Part shown: positions 7,396-13,768 of the stretch, piece after piece | How the letters are laid out: every line of letters starts with the position of its first letter | How positions within the stretch are numbered: position 1 is the first letter of the stretch | Assembly (NCBI RefSeq): GCF_022771645.1 | Contig: NZ_JALFCU010000033.1 | Span: 1-13,768 of the forward strand | Length of the DNA: 13,768 nt | Origin: Selenomonas sp. | GTDB taxonomy: Bacteria; Bacillota; Negativicutes; Selenomonadales; Selenomonadaceae | Direction of reading: 5' to 3' | Position numbers and translations under genes: made by a program | Notes under the pieces: model-generated | The model's input: only the letters and a program-made list of their open reading frames with translations | What the model was told of the DNA's origin: nothing | Databases searched by the model: none

Positions 7396-8595
7396 ATGGC
7401 AAAGCTGATTGTCCATCAGGACAAAATCGATGACGTGCAGTCGTTCATCAAGATCTGCCCGTTCGGCGCGATGGTGGAAAACGATGGCAAGGTCGAGCTC
7501 ACGGCCGCGTGCCGCATGTGCCGCCTCTGCGTGAAAAAAGGCCCGAAGGGCGCGATGGAATACGTCGAGGACGAAAAGAAGCCGACGGTCGACAAGAGCA
7601 AATGGCGCGGCATCGCCGTCTACGTCGACCACGTCGAAGGGCGCATCCATCCCGTGACGTTCGAGCTCCTCGGCAAGGCGCGCGAGCTCGCGGAAAAGAT
7701 TTCGCAGCCCGTCTACGCGCTGTTCCTCGGCAGCGAGATCACGAAGGAAGCGGAAGAACTGCTGCATTACGGCGCGGACAAGGTCTTCGTCTGCGACAAG
7801 GACGAGCTCAAGGATTTCAAGATCGAGACGTACGCGAAAGCGTTTGAGCATTTCGTGAATGACGTGCACCCCGCGGCCATCCTCGCCCCTGCGACGCCCG
7901 TCGGCCGCCAGCTCGCGCCGCGCGTCGCCGCGCGCTTCCGCACGGGCCTCACGGCGGACTGCACGGTGCTTGACATCCATGCAAGCAGCGACCTCGTGCA
8001 GATCCGTCCGGCGTTCGGCGGCAACATCATGGCCGAGATCCTCACGCCGAACCACCGCCCGCAGATGGCGACGGTGCGCTACAAGGTCATGGACGCGCCG
8101 AAGCGCACGAGCGACGCGCACGGCGAGGTCGTGCCGTTCGACGTGCCGACGGAGGAACTCGGCAGCCACGTCGACGTGCTACGCGTGACGAAGAAGGCGA
8201 AGGAGCAGAGCATCGAGACGGCGGACGTGCTCGTCGTCGCCGGCCGCGGCATCAAGAAAAAAGAAGACATCGGCTTGCTCCGCGAGCTCGCCGACCTCCT
8301 CGGCGGCCAGGTCGCCTGCACGCGCCCGCTCGTCGAGAACGGCTGGTTCGACGCGAAGCATCAGATCGGCCTTTCGGGCCGCACGGTGCGCCCGAAGCTC
8401 ATCATCACGTGCGGCGTCTCGGGGGCCATCCAGTTCGTCGCAGGCATGAACCATTCCGATAACATCGTCGCCATCAACCAGGACGCGAAAGCAGCGATCT
8501 TCAAGACGGCGAACTACACGATCGTCGGCGACCTCTACGAGGTCGTGCCGCGCCTCATTTCTGATATCCGCGAGGGGAAAGGTGACATCGCATGA
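7396..8595 (+). CDS. etfA: EtfA with N-terminal [4Fe-4S] ferredoxin-like domain
   Basis: The 399 residues comprise an iron-sulfur domain (about 1-60), the Etf alpha/beta domain (about 68-250) and the C-terminal FAD-binding domain (about 275-399). The last contains GLSGRTV (325-331), GVSGAIQF (340-347) and AINQD. The N-terminal domain has C21 in CPFGAM and C39, C42, C45 in CRMCRLC: exactly the four ligands of one [4Fe-4S] cluster of a two-cluster ferredoxin. The other cluster's cysteines are missing (GP replaces the last CP). Such extended EtfAs occur in the Acetobacterium lactate dehydrogenase and caffeyl-CoA reductase complexes, where the domain is thought to exchange electrons with ferredoxin. 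ATG 7396 follows a GGGGGGAA ribosome-binding site (7382-7389). The stop overlaps the next gene as ATGA. Confidence 0.95.
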   Translation: MAKLIVHQDKIDDVQSFIKICPFGAMVENDGKVELTAACRMCRLCVKKGPKGAMEYVEDEKKPTVDKSKWRGIAVYVDHVEGRIHPVTFELLGKARELAEKISQPVYALFLGSEITKEAEELLHYGADKVFVCDKDELKDFKIETYAKAFEHFVNDVHPAAILAPATPVGRQLAPRVAARFRTGLTADCTVLDIHASSDLVQIRPAFGGNIMAEILTPNHRPQMATVRYKVMDAPKRTSDAHGEVVPFDVPTEELGSHVDVLRVTKKAKEQSIETADVLVVAGRGIKKKEDIGLLRELADLLGGQVACTRPLVENGWFDAKHQIGLSGRTVRPKLIITCGVSGAIQFVAGMNHSDNIVAINQDAKAAIFKTANYTIVGDLYEVVPRLISDIREGKGDIA

Positions 8596-9992
8596 GCTAC
8601 AAGACCATTGACGAGAGCGATTACAAGGCCATCGTCTCGTTCATCGCGCCCGAGCGCGTGCTGTATCAAGATCGCATCAATGAAGAGTACAGCCATGATG
8701 AGCTCTCGAGCGAAAAGAGCTATCCGGATATCGTCGTGCGCGTCCAGTCGACGCAGGAAGTCTCGAAGCTCCTAGCGTATGCGAGCGAGCACCACATCGC
8801 CGTGACGCCGCGCGGCGCCGGCACGGGCCTCGTCGGCGCCGCCGTCGCCGTCGAGCACGGCCTCATGATCGACACGACGCTCATGAACCACATCCTCGAG
8901 CTCGACGAGGAAAACCTCACGCTGACCGTCGAGCCGGGCGTGCTGCTCATGGAAATCGGCGCGTACGTCGAGGAGCGCGGCTTCTTTTATCCGCCGGACC
9001 CGGGCGAGAAATCCGCGACGATCGGCGGCAACATCAGCACGAACGCCGGCGGCATGCGCGCCGTGAAGTACGGCGTGACGCGCGACTACGTGCGCGGCCT
9101 CGAAGTCGTGCTCGCGGACGGCACCGTCCTCCAGCTCGGCGGCAAGGTCGTGAAGAACAGCTCGGGCTATTCCATCCAGAATCTCGTCATCGGATCGGAG
9201 GGCACGCTCGCCATTGTCACGAAAGCCATCCTGAAGCTGCTGCCGCTGCCGAAGAAGAACGTCAGCCTGCTCATCCCGTACCCGACGCTCGCGCAGGCCA
9301 TCGGCACCGTGCCGCTCATCATCCAGTCAAAAGCCATCCCGACGGCCATCGAGTTCATGGAGCGCGAAGTCATCCTCGACGCGGAAAAATACCTGGGCAA
9401 GAAATTCCCGGACAACCAGGCGGATGCCTACTTGCTCTTGAAATTCGACGGCAACACGATGGAGGAAATCGCTTCGTACTACGACGACACGGCGCAGATC
9501 TGCCTCGAGCAGGGCGCGATCGATATATTGATCGCAGACACCGACGAGCGCAGCGAATCCATCTGGAAGGCGCGCGGCGCGTTCCTCGAAGCCATCAAGT
9601 CATCGACGTCCGCCATGGACGAAGTCGACGTCGTCGTGCCACGCAGCCACGTCAATGATTTCGTCGAGTTCGTGCACGGGCTGCAGAAAGAAATCGGCGT
9701 GCGCATCAAGCTGTTCGGCCACGCGGGCGACGGCAACCTCCACGTCTACATCCTGCGCGACGACCTCACGGAAGCGGATTGGAAAACAGTCCTCGCCCGC
9801 AGCATGGATCGCATGTACGAAAAGGCGCGCGTGCTCCAGGGGCAGGTCTCCGGCGAACACGGCATCGGCCTCGCGAAGCGCTCGTACCTCAAGCAGTCCA
9901 TGCCGCCCGAGACGATCGCGCTCATGCAGCGCATCAAAGCCGCGTTCGACCCGCAGAACATCCTGAACCCGCACAAGGTTTGCGAGGACTGA
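8592..9992 (+). CDS. FAD-linked lactate dehydrogenase, GlcD/LctD family (Etf partner)
   Basis: This 466-residue flavoprotein is of the vanillyl-alcohol-oxidase fold. The N-terminal PCMH FAD-binding domain carries PRGAGTGLVGAA (73-84) and GGNISTNAGG, and VIGSEGTLAIVT follows. The C-terminal cap carries HAGDGNLH (H377, H384) and GEHGIG (from 421), the metal and substrate site of the D-lactate dehydrogenase/glycolate oxidase family, and it ends DPQNILNPHKV. Position directly after etfB and etfA, with a 4-bp ATGA overlap and AAAGGTG about 7 nt before the ATG, makes lactate dehydrogenase of an Ldh-EtfAB complex the best reading. Another 2-hydroxy acid remains possible. No lactate permease or racemase is present in the window, and a terminator follows. 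Confidence 0.9.
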   Translation: MSYKTIDESDYKAIVSFIAPERVLYQDRINEEYSHDELSSEKSYPDIVVRVQSTQEVSKLLAYASEHHIAVTPRGAGTGLVGAAVAVEHGLMIDTTLMNHILELDEENLTLTVEPGVLLMEIGAYVEERGFFYPPDPGEKSATIGGNISTNAGGMRAVKYGVTRDYVRGLEVVLADGTVLQLGGKVVKNSSGYSIQNLVIGSEGTLAIVTKAILKLLPLPKKNVSLLIPYPTLAQAIGTVPLIIQSKAIPTAIEFMEREVILDAEKYLGKKFPDNQADAYLLLKFDGNTMEEIASYYDDTAQICLEQGAIDILIADTDERSESIWKARGAFLEAIKSSTSAMDEVDVVVPRSHVNDFVEFVHGLQKEIGVRIKLFGHAGDGNLHVYILRDDLTEADWKTVLARSMDRMYEKARVLQGQVSGEHGIGLAKRSYLKQSMPPETIALMQRIKAAFDPQNILNPHKVCED

Positions 9993-10055
9993 GCGGGAAT
10001 CTGGTTGTTACATTGTATCGCGCGTTCATTTATCCACTTCTATAGCTCTAGAAAT

Positions 10056-10092
10056 TTGCTGCCGTTGGGATTCTACGGCAGTAATTTTTTTT
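10056..10092 (+). terminator. Intrinsic terminator of the etfBA-ldh operon
   Basis: A 10-bp stem (10056-10065 with 10075-10084, one G-T pair, core CTGCCGT/ACGGCAG) with a 9-nt loop is followed by eight T residues. This is the strongest terminator in the window. The 63 nt between the ldh stop and the hairpin hold nothing recognisable. Confidence 0.88.
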
Positions 10093-10098
10093 GAGAAT

Positions 10099-10151
10099 TT
10101 ATAAAGCAATAACAAACCTTTTATAAATCCTCATACGCTTCCCTGTATACT
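10099..10151 (+). promoter_or_regulatory. Candidate PHO-box-like repeats plus -10 element for the phosphate-uptake operon
   Basis: TTATAAA (10099), TAACAAA (10110) and TTATAAA (10121) lie at an exact 11-bp period, upstream of a TATACT -10 (10146-10151). No good -35 hexamer stands 17 bp before that -10 (ATAAAT), which fits an activator-dependent promoter. PhoB/PhoP sites are direct repeats with an 11-bp period, and the downstream genes are phosphate-related. The base match to any known PHO consensus is loose. Confidence 0.4.
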
Positions 10152-10191
10152 AGAACAGATAACTGTGAATGGTAATGTAGGGGGAACATTG

Positions 10192-10818
10192 ATGTTCAAC
10201 ATCAGCAACAAGCATGAGGAATTCTTCGACTACCTCATCAGCAATGCAAAGGTCTTCCATCAGGGCGCTCTGATCGGACAGGCGGCGTTCAAAGACCTTT
10301 CGAAGCTCGACCAGCATCTCGAAGAAGTCATCCAGCTCGAACATAAAGCCGACGTGACGAGCATGGAGGTCATCCGCAAGATTTCCGTCATCTTCATCAC
10401 GCCGATCGACCGCGAGGATTTTTATCGCCTGACGAGCCAGATGGAAAGCTGCATCGACCACTTGCAGGGCGCGATCATGCGGCTCGACACGTATCACATC
10501 ACGCAGCCGTCGCCGGCGGCGAGCGAGATGATGGACGACATCGTCGAGATGGCGGCCGAGCTCGAGGAAATCTTCGAGCTCCTGAAGGACATCAGCCGCA
10601 ACGAGGCGAAGCTCTTCGAGCGCGCCGAGCGCCTGAGCCGTCACGAGTCGGCCGTCGACAAGCTGTACCGCAAGGAGATTTCGCGCCTGTTCGACGGCTC
10701 GCATGACCTCTTTGACGTGATCCGCTGGAAGGACATCCTCCACACGCTCGAAGACACGGCGGACGAGGTCGAGGATCTCGGCGACATCATCAAAGAGGTG
10801 ACGATGAAGTATGCCTGA
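10192..10818 (+). CDS. DUF47 (PhoU-like) phosphate transport regulator
   Basis: This 208-residue protein is predicted to be nearly all helical and is of normal length for the DUF47/YkaA family, which is structurally related to PhoU and typically encoded beside Pit transporters. Characteristic stretches are QLEHKADVTSMEVI, FITPIDREDFYRLTSQMES and the C-terminal WKDILHTLEDTADEVEDL. It is cytoplasmic and probably modulates Pit activity or binds metal through its acidic helices; that is family-based inference. I chose ATG 10192 because AGGGGG (10179-10184) lies 7 nt upstream; a GTG at 10165 would place this site inside the gene. The gene ends inside the pit start region with an 8-bp overlap, so translation is likely coupled. 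Confidence 0.9.
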   Translation: MFNISNKHEEFFDYLISNAKVFHQGALIGQAAFKDLSKLDQHLEEVIQLEHKADVTSMEVIRKISVIFITPIDREDFYRLTSQMESCIDHLQGAIMRLDTYHITQPSPAASEMMDDIVEMAAELEEIFELLKDISRNEAKLFERAERLSRHESAVDKLYRKEISRLFDGSHDLFDVIRWKDILHTLEDTADEVEDLGDIIKEVTMKYA

Positions 10819-11815
10819 TATGTCCCTCGTCCTCGTCGTCGTCATCCTCGCGCTGCTGTTCGACTTCATCAACGGCTTCCACGATACGGCGAACGCGATC
10901 GCGACGAGCGTCTCAACGCGCGCGATCCGGCCTGGCGTCGCCATCGTCGGCACGGCGGTGCTGAATTTCATCGGCGCCATGGTGTCGACGGGCGTCGCGA
11001 AGACGATTGGCGGCGACATCGTCATGAGCCCGGACCTCATCAACGCGATGGTCATCACCTCAGGACTCGTCGGCGCCATCATCTGGAATCTCTTGACGTG
11101 GTGGATCGGCATGCCGTCGAGCTCGTCCCATGCGCTCATCGGCGGCATGATCGGCGCGATCCTCATCTCGGCCGGCACGGCCGCGCTCAATGACTGGGGC
11201 ATCATCAAGATCGTCCTGGCGCTCATCCTTTCGCCGATTACGGCGATCGCGAGCGGTTTCATCATCATGAAGCTCGTCTTCGCCGTGTGCCATTCGTACA
11301 AGCCGGCGCGCGTGAATCTCGTGGCGAAGCGCCTGCAGGTCATCTCGGCGGCGCTCATGGCGTTCTCGCACGGCTCGAACGATGCGCAGAAATCCATGGG
11401 CATCATCACGCTGACGCTCGTCTCGAGCGGCGTCATCGAGACGCTCGAAGTGCCGACGGTCGTGAAAGTCCTGTGCGCGACGGCCATGGCGCTCGGCACG
11501 AGCGTCGGCGGCTGGAAGATCATCCGCACGGTCGGTGGCAAGATTTTCAAGATGCATCCGGTTCACGGCTTCGCGGCGGATCTGAACTCCGCGACGGTCA
11601 TCTTCTCGGCGACGCTGCTGCACCTGCCGGTTTCGACGACGCATGTCGTCTCGGGCTCCATCATGGGCGTCGGCTCGGCGCAGCGCTTCAAGGCCGTCCA
11701 TTGGGACGTCGCGCGCTCCATGGTCACGGCGTGGGTGCTGACGATCCCGTGCACGGCCGTCATGGGCGCGATCACGTACCTCGCCGCCACAGCCATCTTC
11801 GGCGGCGGCCTCTGA
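10811..11815 (+). CDS. pit: Inorganic phosphate transporter, PiT family
   Basis: This 334-residue polytopic membrane protein is similar in length to short bacterial Pit proteins and shorter than E. coli PitA (499). It has the duplicated PiT signature: DFINGFHDTANAIAT near the N-terminus (D25) and AFSHGSNDAQKSMG in the second half (D191), each followed by hydrophobic helices, plus GMPSSSSHALIGG and LPVSTTHVVSGSIMG as the paired SSSHA/STTHV motifs. It imports phosphate, usually as a metal-phosphate complex, by proton symport. ATG 10811 overlaps the DUF47 gene by 8 bp and has GAGGTG 10 nt upstream; an in-frame ATG at 10820 has a worse spacing of 19 nt. It is co-transcribed with the DUF47 gene. 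Confidence 0.95.
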   Translation: MPDMSLVLVVVILALLFDFINGFHDTANAIATSVSTRAIRPGVAIVGTAVLNFIGAMVSTGVAKTIGGDIVMSPDLINAMVITSGLVGAIIWNLLTWWIGMPSSSSHALIGGMIGAILISAGTAALNDWGIIKIVLALILSPITAIASGFIIMKLVFAVCHSYKPARVNLVAKRLQVISAALMAFSHGSNDAQKSMGIITLTLVSSGVIETLEVPTVVKVLCATAMALGTSVGGWKIIRTVGGKIFKMHPVHGFAADLNSATVIFSATLLHLPVSTTHVVSGSIMGVGSAQRFKAVHWDVARSMVTAWVLTIPCTAVMGAITYLAATAIFGGGL

Positions 11816-11834
11816 GCATGTTCTTTTGTCTGGA

Positions 11835-11863
11835 AAGCACTCTGCATCGGGGTGCTTATTTTT
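11835..11863 (+). terminator. Intrinsic terminator after pit
   Basis: An 8-bp stem AAGCACTC/GGGTGCTT (11835-11842 with 11850-11857, one T-G pair) with a 7-nt loop is followed by ATTTTTA. It lies 19 nt past the pit stop, between convergent genes; the minus-strand T-tract is poor, so it probably serves pit mainly. Confidence 0.75.
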
Positions 11864-11911
11864 ATAACAAGCCTCCACAAACCGTTCATGGGTACGTGAG
11901 GCCGGTTGCTC

Positions 11912-12658
11912 TTATTTCAGCAGCACTTCGCCCATGCCGACGATGGAGGTCACGAGCAGCAGGATGTTGATGGACTGGCGGATCCATGTTTTCGGCAGGT
12001 ACGGAAAAAGCGCGTCGCCGAGCAGGATGCCGGCGGCGAGGCCGGGGAGCAGGTAGACGTACTCCGTCAGCACGAACGCGAGCGACATGCCGCCGATGGC
12101 GTGCGAGGCGAGCGACGTGATGTTACAGAGGAAAAAGAAGACGTAGCACGTTGCGCGCAGCATTTCGGGCGCGATCTTCGTATGCGCCATGTAAAGCAGG
12201 AACGGCGGCCCGCCCATGCCCGTTGTCGCGGACGTGATGCCGGAGAGCACGCCCGTCTTCATGGCGTTCGCATCCGTCTCGCGGAATCGTGCGTGCGTGA
12301 CATGCGTGATCAGGAGCGACGCGAGCACCATCGCATTGATGCAGAATTTCAGCGTGTCGCTCGAAAGCGCGAAAAAAATCCATGCGCCGATGGGCTGGCC
12401 GAGCACGACGCCTGCGAAGAGGAAAGCGACGAGCCGCCGGTCGGCCTCGCGGAAATGCATCACGCCCTGCACGAGATTGCCCGTGACGCAGATCAGCAGC
12501 ACGAGCGAGACGACTTCTTTCGCGTCATAGAAAAACATCAAGAGCGGCGCGAGCACGATGGCAAGCCCGAAGCCCGTAAGCGATTGCAAAAACGAAGCGG
12601 CCACGACGCAGCCGAGCGGCAGCAGATGCGCGAGCAGGCCGGAAAGGGAAAGTTCCAT
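11912..12658 (-). CDS. TSUP (TauE/SafE) family membrane permease
   Basis: This 248-residue integral membrane protein has about seven to eight hydrophobic segments and two related halves, as expected for TauE/SafE transporters. Telling stretches are FLQSLTGFGLAIVLAPLL near the N-terminus and GMGGPPFLLYM after the central loop, matching the paired Gly/Pro-rich motifs of the family. Members export or import sulfite, sulfoacetate, taurine-related and other organic anions; the substrate cannot be told here. ATG at 12658 is preceded on the minus strand by AGGAGA (12671-12666) 7 nt away, so I prefer it to an upstream ATG at 12688. Transcription converges on pit and diverges from the SDR gene. The 96 bases between its stop and pit contain the pit terminator. 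Confidence 0.9.
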   Translation of the reverse strand: MELSLSGLLAHLLPLGCVVAASFLQSLTGFGLAIVLAPLLMFFYDAKEVVSLVLLICVTGNLVQGVMHFREADRRLVAFLFAGVVLGQPIGAWIFFALSSDTLKFCINAMVLASLLITHVTHARFRETDANAMKTGVLSGITSATTGMGGPPFLLYMAHTKIAPEMLRATCYVFFFLCNITSLASHAIGGMSLAFVLTEYVYLLPGLAAGILLGDALFPYLPKTWIRQSINILLLVTSIVGMGEVLLK

Positions 12659-12675
12659 GGGGATGTCTCCTGTCG

Positions 12676-12704
12676 TTGAAAAAATCATCGCCCTTTATTA
12701 TACT
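12676..12704 (+). promoter_or_regulatory. Sigma70-type promoter for the SDR gene
   Basis: TTGAAA (12676-12681) and TATACT (12699-12704) have a 17-bp spacer, each one mismatch from consensus. The expected start near 12711 is only about 3 nt before the small ORF at 12714 and about 90 nt before the SDR gene. The -35 sits in the leader of the divergent TSUP gene. Confidence 0.6.
12697..12702 (-). promoter_or_regulatory. Minus-strand -10 element for the TSUP gene
   Basis: The minus strand reads TATAAT, a perfect -10, overlapping the plus-strand TATACT by four bases. No recognisable -35 lies 16-18 bp upstream (GCCGGC region). The predicted leader to the TSUP ATG is about 30 nt and contains its ribosome-binding site. 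Confidence 0.4.
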
Positions 12705-12713
12705 GGAATCATC

Positions 12714-12803
12714 ATGAACGCCGGCGAAGCATTGGAAGCAAGAAAATCCATCCGTTATTTCGAATCGCATCCAAATAAGCACGCAAAGAAGGAATCTCCA
12801 TGA
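12714..12803 (+). pseudogene. 29-codon ORF resembling a nitroreductase N-terminus (possible gene remnant)
   Basis: ATG 12714 opens 29 codons. The first 20 or so, with EALEARKSIRYFESHP, look like the start of a nitroreductase-family protein, whose N-termini usually read AxxxRRSxRxF before the FMN-binding core. After HP the resemblance ends in a basic tail, and a stop falls on the SDR start as ATGA. There is no ribosome-binding site before the ATG, and the predicted transcript start is almost at it. Alternatives are a chance ORF or a leader peptide coupled to the SDR gene. The family resemblance is from memory of the motif, over a very short stretch. Confidence 0.35.
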
Positions 12804-13450
12804 ACGCCATCACCATCGGTTCGACGGGCGCCGTCGGGCGCGACCTGCTCACGGTGCTCGCGAGCGACCCCGCCTATGAGCGCGTCGACGTGCTCGTGCG
12901 CCGCGCACCGGCTTTGCCGCCGACGAACGCGGAAAAATTCCATGTCCACATCGTAGACTTCGAGCGGCCGGAAACGTGGCAGGAGTTCGTGCAGGGAGAC
13001 GTGCTGTTTTCGAGCCTCGGCACGTCGAAGAAGCAGGCGGGCGGCAAAGGGCAGCAATGGCGCGTCGATCACGACTACCAGCTCACCGCCGCGAAAGCCG
13101 CACGCGCGAACGGCGTGCCGAAGATGGTCGTCGTCTCGTCCGTCGGGGCAGATCCTGCATCGTCGTTTTTCTACCTCCGCATGAAAGGCGAAATTGAAAG
13201 CGACTTGCAGGCGCTCACATTCCCGTCGCTGACGATCCTGCGCCCGCCGTCGCTCATCCGCCACCCAGCGAAGCGCCTCACGGAAACGCTCTCCGTGAAA
13301 GCGCTGCAAGCGCTGAACGCCGTCGGCCTCTTCAAACGCATGAAGCCGATGCCGACGCTCGACGTTGCGCGCGCGATGGCGCATCTGGCGCAGGACGAGG
13401 CGCAGGGAATGAACATCGTGAGCGGTCAGGACATCCTTTTCCATAGATAA
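12800..13450 (+). CDS. Atypical SDR NAD(P)-binding oxidoreductase (HTATIP2/YbjT-like)
   Basis: This 216-residue cytoplasmic Rossmann-fold protein begins MNAITIGSTGAVG, a GxxGxxG-type nucleotide-binding loop. DVLFSSLGTSKKQAGG follows, then VVVSSVGADPASSFFYLRMK, with Y125 and K129 forming the YxxxK pair and the preceding serines in the SDR catalytic position. ILRPPSLI comes later, as in HTATIP2/TIP30-like SDRs. These proteins bind NAD(P)H, but most bacterial members have no assigned substrate. ATG 12800 has AAGGAA about 6 nt upstream. It overlaps the stop of the 29-codon ORF by 4 bp, has its own promoter at 12676-12704 and is followed by a strong hairpin, so it appears monocistronic. Confidence 0.87.
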   Translation: MNAITIGSTGAVGRDLLTVLASDPAYERVDVLVRRAPALPPTNAEKFHVHIVDFERPETWQEFVQGDVLFSSLGTSKKQAGGKGQQWRVDHDYQLTAAKAARANGVPKMVVVSSVGADPASSFFYLRMKGEIESDLQALTFPSLTILRPPSLIRHPAKRLTETLSVKALQALNAVGLFKRMKPMPTLDVARAMAHLAQDEAQGMNIVSGQDILFHR

Positions 13451-13452
13451 CA

Positions 13453-13494
13453 GAACGCGGGAGCGGCACGATGGCTGCTCCCGCGTTCGTTTTA
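13453..13494. terminator. Hairpin terminator between convergent genes
   Basis: A perfect 12-bp stem GAACGCGGGAGC/GCTCCCGCGTTC (13453-13464 with 13477-13488) has a 12-nt loop and is followed by GTTTTA on the plus strand. On the minus strand the tail is only TGTTAT, so it is stronger for the SDR gene but may serve both. Confidence 0.8.
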
Positions 13495-13502
13495 TGCGTG
13501 GC

Positions 13503-13768
13503 TTACACGTTTTTGCCCATGGCAAAGGCTTCGTCGAGTTTCGCGTTCCCCGCGATGTCGCCGGCATCGTTGACGCCGCCCGCGAAGACCGTGCCTTTGA
13601 GGCTCGCTTTCTCGAAACAGTCGATCCAGCCCGTGAGGCCGGCTGTCGCGCGCTCAGGCGTGTAGCTGCCCGTGTCGGCGGCCGTCGTCAGCAGGTAGAT
13701 GTCGCGGAAGTGGTAGTCCTTCGGGAACATCGGATTCAGGCGGTCGAGCAGCGTCTTCATCTGGCCGC
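13503..13768 (-). CDS. Flavodoxin-fold NAD(P)H-dependent oxidoreductase (partial, C-terminal part)
   Basis: The frame is open to the window edge on the minus strand, so only the last 87 or so residues are seen; the start lies outside. The visible part begins GQMKTLLDRLNPMFP, the SGQMKTxxDR segment that follows the FMN-binding loops of NADPH-dependent FMN reductase/flavodoxin-like proteins. It continues with FRDIYLLTTAADTG, GWIDCFEKA and VFAGGVNDAGDI, as in the small iron-sulfur-flavoprotein/NAD(P)H oxidoreductase group. The FMN-binding N-terminal GSPR motif would be beyond the edge. Internal methionines (such as the ATG ending at 13760) should not be taken as the start. The substrate is unknown. 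It converges on the SDR gene, with the hairpin between them. Confidence 0.82.
   Translation of the reverse strand, partial: GQMKTLLDRLNPMFPKDYHFRDIYLLTTAADTGSYTPERATAGLTGWIDCFEKASLKGTVFAGGVNDAGDIAGNAKLDEAFAMGKNV

Noticed and set aside
6562..8169. A 535-codon minus-strand open frame opposite etfB and etfA
   Set aside because: It has the same low-complexity R/D/H/A-rich composition as other antisense shadows; the plus strand has full Etf motifs.
10150..11550. A 466-codon minus-strand open frame opposite DUF47 and pit
   Set aside because: It is antisense to two well-supported genes, spans their junction and the promoter, and shows no recognisable domain.
11866..11909. Interleaved arms AACCG/CGGTT and GCCTC/GAGGC after the TSUP stop
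   Set aside because: The arms are 5 bp, widely spaced and mutually interleaved, and there is no proper T-tract on the minus strand, so this is not a convincing terminator or pseudoknot.
11906..12679. A 257-codon plus-strand open frame opposite the TSUP gene
   Set aside because: Its product is a charged R/E/H-rich stretch without a domain, whereas the minus strand encodes a clear polytopic TSUP protein with a good ribosome-binding site.

Overview
The window is GC-rich coding DNA, strongly biased toward C or G at third codon positions, with AGGAGG-type ribosome-binding sites, sigma70-type promoters and intrinsic terminators. It carries a PNAG (pga-type) exopolysaccharide operon, a CdaA/CdaR c-di-AMP pair typical of Firmicutes, and an Etf-linked lactate dehydrogenase. 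Together these suggest an anaerobic, outer-membrane-bearing Firmicute of the Negativicutes (Selenomonas or Mitsuokella type). That placement is inferred from gene content and codon use, not from a marker gene.

Left part (1-3082): the 3' end of pgaB, then pgaC and pgaD, ending in a hairpin terminator. They encode the deacetylase/hydrolase, the inner-membrane synthase and its small partner for poly-beta-1,6-GlcNAc. PgaC looks shorter than the enterobacterial form. Next (3183-4999) come cdaA and cdaR (ybbR), overlapping by 4 bp and ending in a terminator; glmM, which often follows, is absent. A stand-alone class I aminotransferase (5127-6371) has its own promoter and terminator.

Centre (6465-10092): etfB, etfA with an N-terminal iron-sulfur domain, and a GlcD/LctD-type FAD dehydrogenase form one operon. 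The arrangement matches the electron-confurcating lactate dehydrogenase complex (Ldh-EtfAB), in which ferredoxin oxidation drives NAD-dependent lactate oxidation. The promoter contains 10-bp-phased repeats and is preceded by an inverted repeat.

Right part (10099-13768): a PhoU-like DUF47 protein and a Pit phosphate transporter overlap and are preceded by an 11-bp-phased repeat resembling a PHO box. A convergent TSUP-family permease lies on the minus strand. It is divergent from an atypical SDR oxidoreductase across a 141-bp region that holds overlapping back-to-back -10 elements and a 29-codon ORF resembling a nitroreductase N-terminus. The window ends in the 3' part of a minus-strand flavodoxin-like NAD(P)H oxidoreductase.

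Most of the window is recognisable metabolism, envelope and signalling. I saw no mobile element, CRISPR array, tRNA, rRNA or defence system, and no clear candidate for a wholly new system. The more unusual signals are the shortened PgaC, the half-retained ferredoxin domain of EtfA, the patterned promoters and the nitroreductase-like remnant.
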